Source: an uncultured Eubacteriales bacterium
GTDB taxonomy: Bacteria; Bacillota; Clostridia; Oscillospirales; CAG-272
Direction: 5' to 3'
NCBI GenBank assembly: GCA_934447715.1
Contig: CAKSER010000028.1
Coordinates: 1-23,222, forward strand
Length of the DNA: 23,222 nucleotides
Part shown: piece after piece, positions 20,815-23,222 of the stretch
How the letters are laid out: each line of letters starts with the position of its first letter
How positions within the stretch are numbered: the first letter of the stretch is position 1
Position numbers and translations under genes: made by a program
The notes under the pieces: generated by a model
Told to the model about the DNA's origin: nothing
The model's database searches: none
The model's input: the letters and a program-made list of their open reading frames with translations, nothing else

Positions 20815-21810
20815 TTATTTCTGCTTGATCTTCTTTACTATGCCGGCAAGCGGATTGTCCTTTATTGCCTTCTGCATGCTTTCGTCGCTTACATGGGTAT
20901 ATATCTGCGTGGTGTTCAGCTGCTCGTGTCCTAAAATGTCCTTTAAAACGCGTATATCGACCTTTCCGGTCTGATACATAAGGGTTGCCGCCGTGTGACG
21001 GAGCTTGTGAGTTGAAAGATGGCGGTATTCAAGTCCTGCGGCGGCAAGATATTTCTTTACGACCCACTGGACGGTGGATTTGTCCATTCTTCTGTGCATC
21101 CTGCTCAAAAAAAGCGCGCCCTTGGAATCCGGTCTTACCTCGTCGGCGTTTCGAACCTTCAGATATGCCGTAAGAGCCTCCTTACAGGCATCATTTAAGT
21201 AGATGACTCTTTCCTTTGAGCCTTTTCCGGTTACCCGAATCGATGTCATGTCGCGGTCTATATCGCTTAAATTAATTCCGACAAGTTCCGAAAGACGGAG
21301 ACCGCAGTTTAAAAAAACGGTTATTATCGCAAAGTTTCTCTCGCGGAAGTCTGCATCGGTGTCGCTGTCGACCGCTTTTAAAAGGTCAAGGCTTTCATCG
21401 AGCGTGAGGTATTTCGGAAGTGTGGACGGAATCTTCGGTGAATCGATATTTGCGACAGGGTTGAAGTCCACATCCATCTTGACCTCGCAGTGATATTTGT
21501 AAAACGATCTTAAAGCCGACAGCTTTCTTGCCCTTACCCTTGCATTGTTGTGCCTCTGCACCGCGGTGTACGAGAAGAAATCCATAACCTCGTTTTTGCT
21601 GACAGAGCCGACAAAGTCTGTGTCAAGAGCGCTTATGTCGATTTCGTCAAAACCGCTTCCGATCAACGGAAGGCTGTTGCGCTTTGCATAAATGTATCTT
21701 AAAAACATCGAAATGTCAACATTGTATTGGTCGACAGTCCTCGGTGATCTGCCTTTTATTACTATCATATAACGGTTAAATTCTAAAATCGGGTTCGGAA
21801 AACCAGCCAA
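20815..21810 (-). CDS. Tyrosine recombinase, XerC/XerD-like
   Basis: A 331-residue tyrosine recombinase. A SAM-like N-terminal core-binding domain (about 5-115) precedes the catalytic domain with all six expected residues: R172 (CGLRLSEL), K196 (TGKGSKER), H268 and R271 (HKLRHT), H295 (LGHEQ) and nucleophile Y304 (IYTHV). Length and layout match chromosomal Xer proteins that resolve dimers at dif, rather than phage integrases, which usually carry an additional arm-binding domain. The start is TTG at 21810-21808 (minus), chosen because GGAGGTGA lies eight bases upstream and no in-frame ATG fits. It leads a minus-strand run with the carboxypeptidase (72-base gap) and gpsA. I cannot tell from sequence alone whether it is the housekeeping XerC/D or a paralogue. 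Confidence 0.92.
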   Translation of the reverse strand: MAGFPNPILEFNRYMIVIKGRSPRTVDQYNVDISMFLRYIYAKRNSLPLIGSGFDEIDISALDTDFVGSVSKNEVMDFFSYTAVQRHNNARVRARKLSALRSFYKYHCEVKMDVDFNPVANIDSPKIPSTLPKYLTLDESLDLLKAVDSDTDADFRERNFAIITVFLNCGLRLSELVGINLSDIDRDMTSIRVTGKGSKERVIYLNDACKEALTAYLKVRNADEVRPDSKGALFLSRMHRRMDKSTVQWVVKKYLAAAGLEYRHLSTHKLRHTAATLMYQTGKVDIRVLKDILGHEQLNTTQIYTHVSDESMQKAIKDNPLAGIVKKIKQK

Positions 21811-21926
21811 AGCATATCACCTCCATACAAATACACATTAACATAATATCAAAAAACTGTGAATTTATTTTAAACCTTATTTTATTTTTCATGGATAAAA
21901 TGTAAACTTTGAATAAAAGCCGCTAT

Positions 21927-21959
21927 TGTTATAAAATATTAATAATTCTTATATATAAT
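21927..21959 (+). promoter_or_regulatory. AT-rich promoter region before the 244-residue gene
   Basis: TTGTTA (21927-21932) lies 17 bases before TATATA (21950-21955), which overlaps TATAAT (21954-21959). The exact pair is uncertain. The leader that follows (about 21965-22065) holds a 6-bp pairing TATCCG/CGGATA (21976-21981 with 22007-22012) around a GC-rich segment. It matches no riboswitch class I know. Confidence 0.45.
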
Positions 21960-22065
21960 GTAAAATGAAGTGTTGTATCCGATGGCGGTTACCGGTGGGT
22001 GCAAGACGGATATAGGGCAGGAATTACAAAAGAAAATAAAAAAGATCGGAAAATGAGGTCGGGAA

Positions 22066-22800
22066 ATGATAAAATTTGTCAAAGAAAACTCAAGCATGAT
22101 AGTCGGCATAGTCGTACAGCAGATCGGAATGATTTTTTTCGGAACGGTTGTTTCGTTTGCAACCGCAAAAAATGATATGCTAACGCTTGCTGCAAGCATT
22201 TTTGCCGTCTGCTTTTACCTGGTGCTTCTGTATATGAAAACCTGGCAGTACGGTGCAAGCGACAAGATCAGGGTGGATTCGAAAAGAATTCCGTACAAGC
22301 CGCTTAAGGGACTGTATGCGGCGCTTGTAGCAAATTCGCTTAACATTCTTGTCGGAATCGGAGTGCTTGTCGGATACATCTTTGCAACCGGATTTGAAAT
22401 TCCCGATCCGTCAAAGGTTTCTATCCCCGAATGGGGAGCAACACTGCTCGGCTCCGTAAGATATCCTGCGTCTCCCGACTGGGCGGCACAGCTTTTCAGC
22501 GTCTGCAAGACGATTGCCGCGTTTATCGAGTCTATGTATAACGGAATAATAGCATCCTTCTTCCGCTTCTCGCCTGTAATATATCTTCTGATTGTCCTGC
22601 CGGCGCTTTTTGCCTGCACACTCGGCTATTACCTCGGCTTAAAGGAAAGAAAGCTTTTTTCCGGCAGTTCAGGCAGCACAGCCTCCGGAAATTCGAGCAT
22701 CGGCAGCGCGGGCGCTCCTATGCGTCAGGATGCTTTAAAAAATCAGGCTGACACGACCGATTCACAGGACTTAGAAGGCTCGGAGGGCGAAGAGGACTGA
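22066..22800 (+). CDS. Unknown membrane protein with acidic Ser/Gly tail
   Basis: A 244-residue protein that I do not recognise. Four to five hydrophobic segments are visible at about residues 9-31, 36-57, 84-107, 145-165 and 167-190, with a loop rich in Pro, Asp and Trp (about 108-140: GFEIPDPSKVSIPEWGATLL and following) between the third and fourth. The last 55 residues are a flexible tail, first Ser/Gly-rich (FSGSSGSTASGNSSIGSAGA) and then acidic (DSQDLEGSEGEED). The basic loop KIRVDSKRIPYKPLKG puts that loop inside the cell. The start follows GAGGTCGGGAA. It has its own leader and a terminator before cwlD, so it is probably a single transcription unit. No enzymatic or transport motif can be named. 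Confidence 0.8.
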   Translation: MIKFVKENSSMIVGIVVQQIGMIFFGTVVSFATAKNDMLTLAASIFAVCFYLVLLYMKTWQYGASDKIRVDSKRIPYKPLKGLYAALVANSLNILVGIGVLVGYIFATGFEIPDPSKVSIPEWGATLLGSVRYPASPDWAAQLFSVCKTIAAFIESMYNGIIASFFRFSPVIYLLIVLPALFACTLGYYLGLKERKLFSGSSGSTASGNSSIGSAGAPMRQDALKNQADTTDSQDLEGSEGEED

Positions 22801-22822
22801 CAGCGTACCGTAAGGCATGTTG

Positions 22823-22856
22823 AGCCTGCGGATAGTTGACAGTCGGCAGGCTTTTT
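22823..22856 (+). terminator. Terminator after the unknown membrane protein
   Basis: AGCCTGC (22823-22829) pairs with GCAGGCT (22846-22852) and continues into TTTTT. The 16-base loop makes it moderate in strength. Confidence 0.75.
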
Positions 22857-22921
22857 CAGGTTATATTGCGGCATAAATAATCATATATTCTCTGTGAATA
22901 AAAAATTCCCGGAGGTATCTG

Positions 22922-23222
22922 ATGAGTGCGAAAAAAACGGTGATCGGTCTGCTGCTGTTCGGTATAATAATGATTTTAACGGCGCTTTGCTTTGATCTTG
23001 CCTTCAGAAGGGTGTACACAGAGCCGACTGCCGGGACTGCTTCGCTTAAGAAGAGGCAGGTTATAATCGATGCAGGGCACGGCGGAATGGACGGAGGAGC
23101 GGTGTCTGTTACCGGAACGCTCGAAAAGGATCTGAATCTGTCGGTTGCAAAAAAGGCGGAGGCATTATTTACGGCGGCAGGTTATGAGGTAGTAATGACA
23201 AGAGACGGGGACTATATGCTTT
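22922..23222 (+). CDS. cwlD: N-acetylmuramoyl-L-alanine amidase, CwlD-like (partial)
   Basis: The first 100 residues of an Amidase_3 enzyme, cut by the window end. One N-terminal membrane or signal segment (about 6-27: KTVIGLLLFGIIMILTAL) is followed by a short linker and the start of the zinc-dependent catalytic domain: VIIDAGHGGMDGGA with the first zinc-binding His, then TLEKDLNLSVAKKAEALF with the zinc-binding Glu, then the EVVMTRDGD strand. The short linker and absence of a preceding binding module fit CwlD, which removes stem peptides during spore cortex maturation to allow muramic-delta-lactam formation. Other Amidase_3 proteins cannot be excluded without the C-terminus. GGAGG lies six bases before the ATG. 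Confidence 0.85.
   Translation, partial: MSAKKTVIGLLLFGIIMILTALCFDLAFRRVYTEPTAGTASLKKRQVIIDAGHGGMDGGAVSVTGTLEKDLNLSVAKKAEALFTAAGYEVVMTRDGDYML

Noticed and set aside
21976..22012. Riboswitch (GEMM or guanidine type) before the 244-residue gene
   Set aside because: One segment recalls part of a GEMM 3' stem, but the conserved 5' half and tetraloop-receptor parts are missing.
21965..22015. A 16-codon leader frame (MKCCIRWRLPVGARRI) before the 244-residue gene
   Set aside because: No ribosome binding site; the bases are better explained as a paired leader, and even that is weak.

Overview
The window looks like a chromosomal segment of a gut-type Clostridia (Oscillospiraceae/Ruminococcaceae-like Firmicute). 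The basis is strong AGGAGG ribosome binding sites, TTGACA-17-TATAAT promoters, a Feo operon ending in a FeoB-associated Cys-rich micro-protein, a CwlD-type amidase, a tRNA gene without encoded CCA, and a set of polyphosphate polymerase (VTC), DUF4956 and DUF4353 genes. No species can be named from the sequence alone.

Region 1 (1-2889) looks like the end of an integrative element. On the minus strand are an XRE repressor, a 404-residue serine recombinase lacking the usual zinc ribbon, and a translationally coupled 155-residue protein of unknown function. Divergent to them is a SLOG/DUF1273 (YpsA-like) gene. Palindromes lie over the recombinase promoter and between the XRE and SLOG genes.

Region 2 (2928-7223) is a compact three-gene restriction-modification operon from one strong promoter: a cytosine-5 DNA methyltransferase with an N-terminal XRE-type helix-turn-helix, a McrB-like AAA+ motor and a McrC-like PD-(D/E)xK nuclease. 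The pairing recalls LlaJI and BsuMI, where McrBC-type proteins act as the restriction half. This is the best candidate for a little-described system here. Downstream, to about 7620, lie a degenerate 20-bp tandem repeat and two hairpins whose T-tracts read in the minus direction but which have no minus-strand gene upstream. This is the likely scar between the island and the backbone.

Region 3 (7625-11112) is an iron uptake operon: feoA, feoA, feoB and a 57-residue Cys-rich membrane protein. Its consensus promoter is overlapped by a palindrome, RTTAG-N6-CTAAY. That palindrome occurs three times around the promoter and once more just before feoB, forming a candidate metal-repressor regulon box. 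FeoB carries an unusually long acidic insertion after its first membrane segment.

Region 4 (11160-14409, minus) is a probable operon: VTC-type polyphosphate polymerase, then a DUF4956 membrane protein, then a large DUF4353 beta-helix surface protein with MPxxPDG repeats. I infer a membrane-linked polyphosphate system whose partner binds glycan outside the cell.

Region 5 (14484-23222) is backbone: a GNAT acetyltransferase, tRNA-Ser(UGA), an ion-transporter-superfamily anion permease, pgsA (phosphatidylglycerophosphate synthase), an acyltransferase-like DUF5596 protein, then xer recombinase, D,D-carboxypeptidase and gpsA in a minus-strand run, an unknown membrane protein and the start of cwlD. 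pgsA and gpsA both serve glycerophospholipid synthesis. The carboxypeptidase and CwlD serve wall remodelling.
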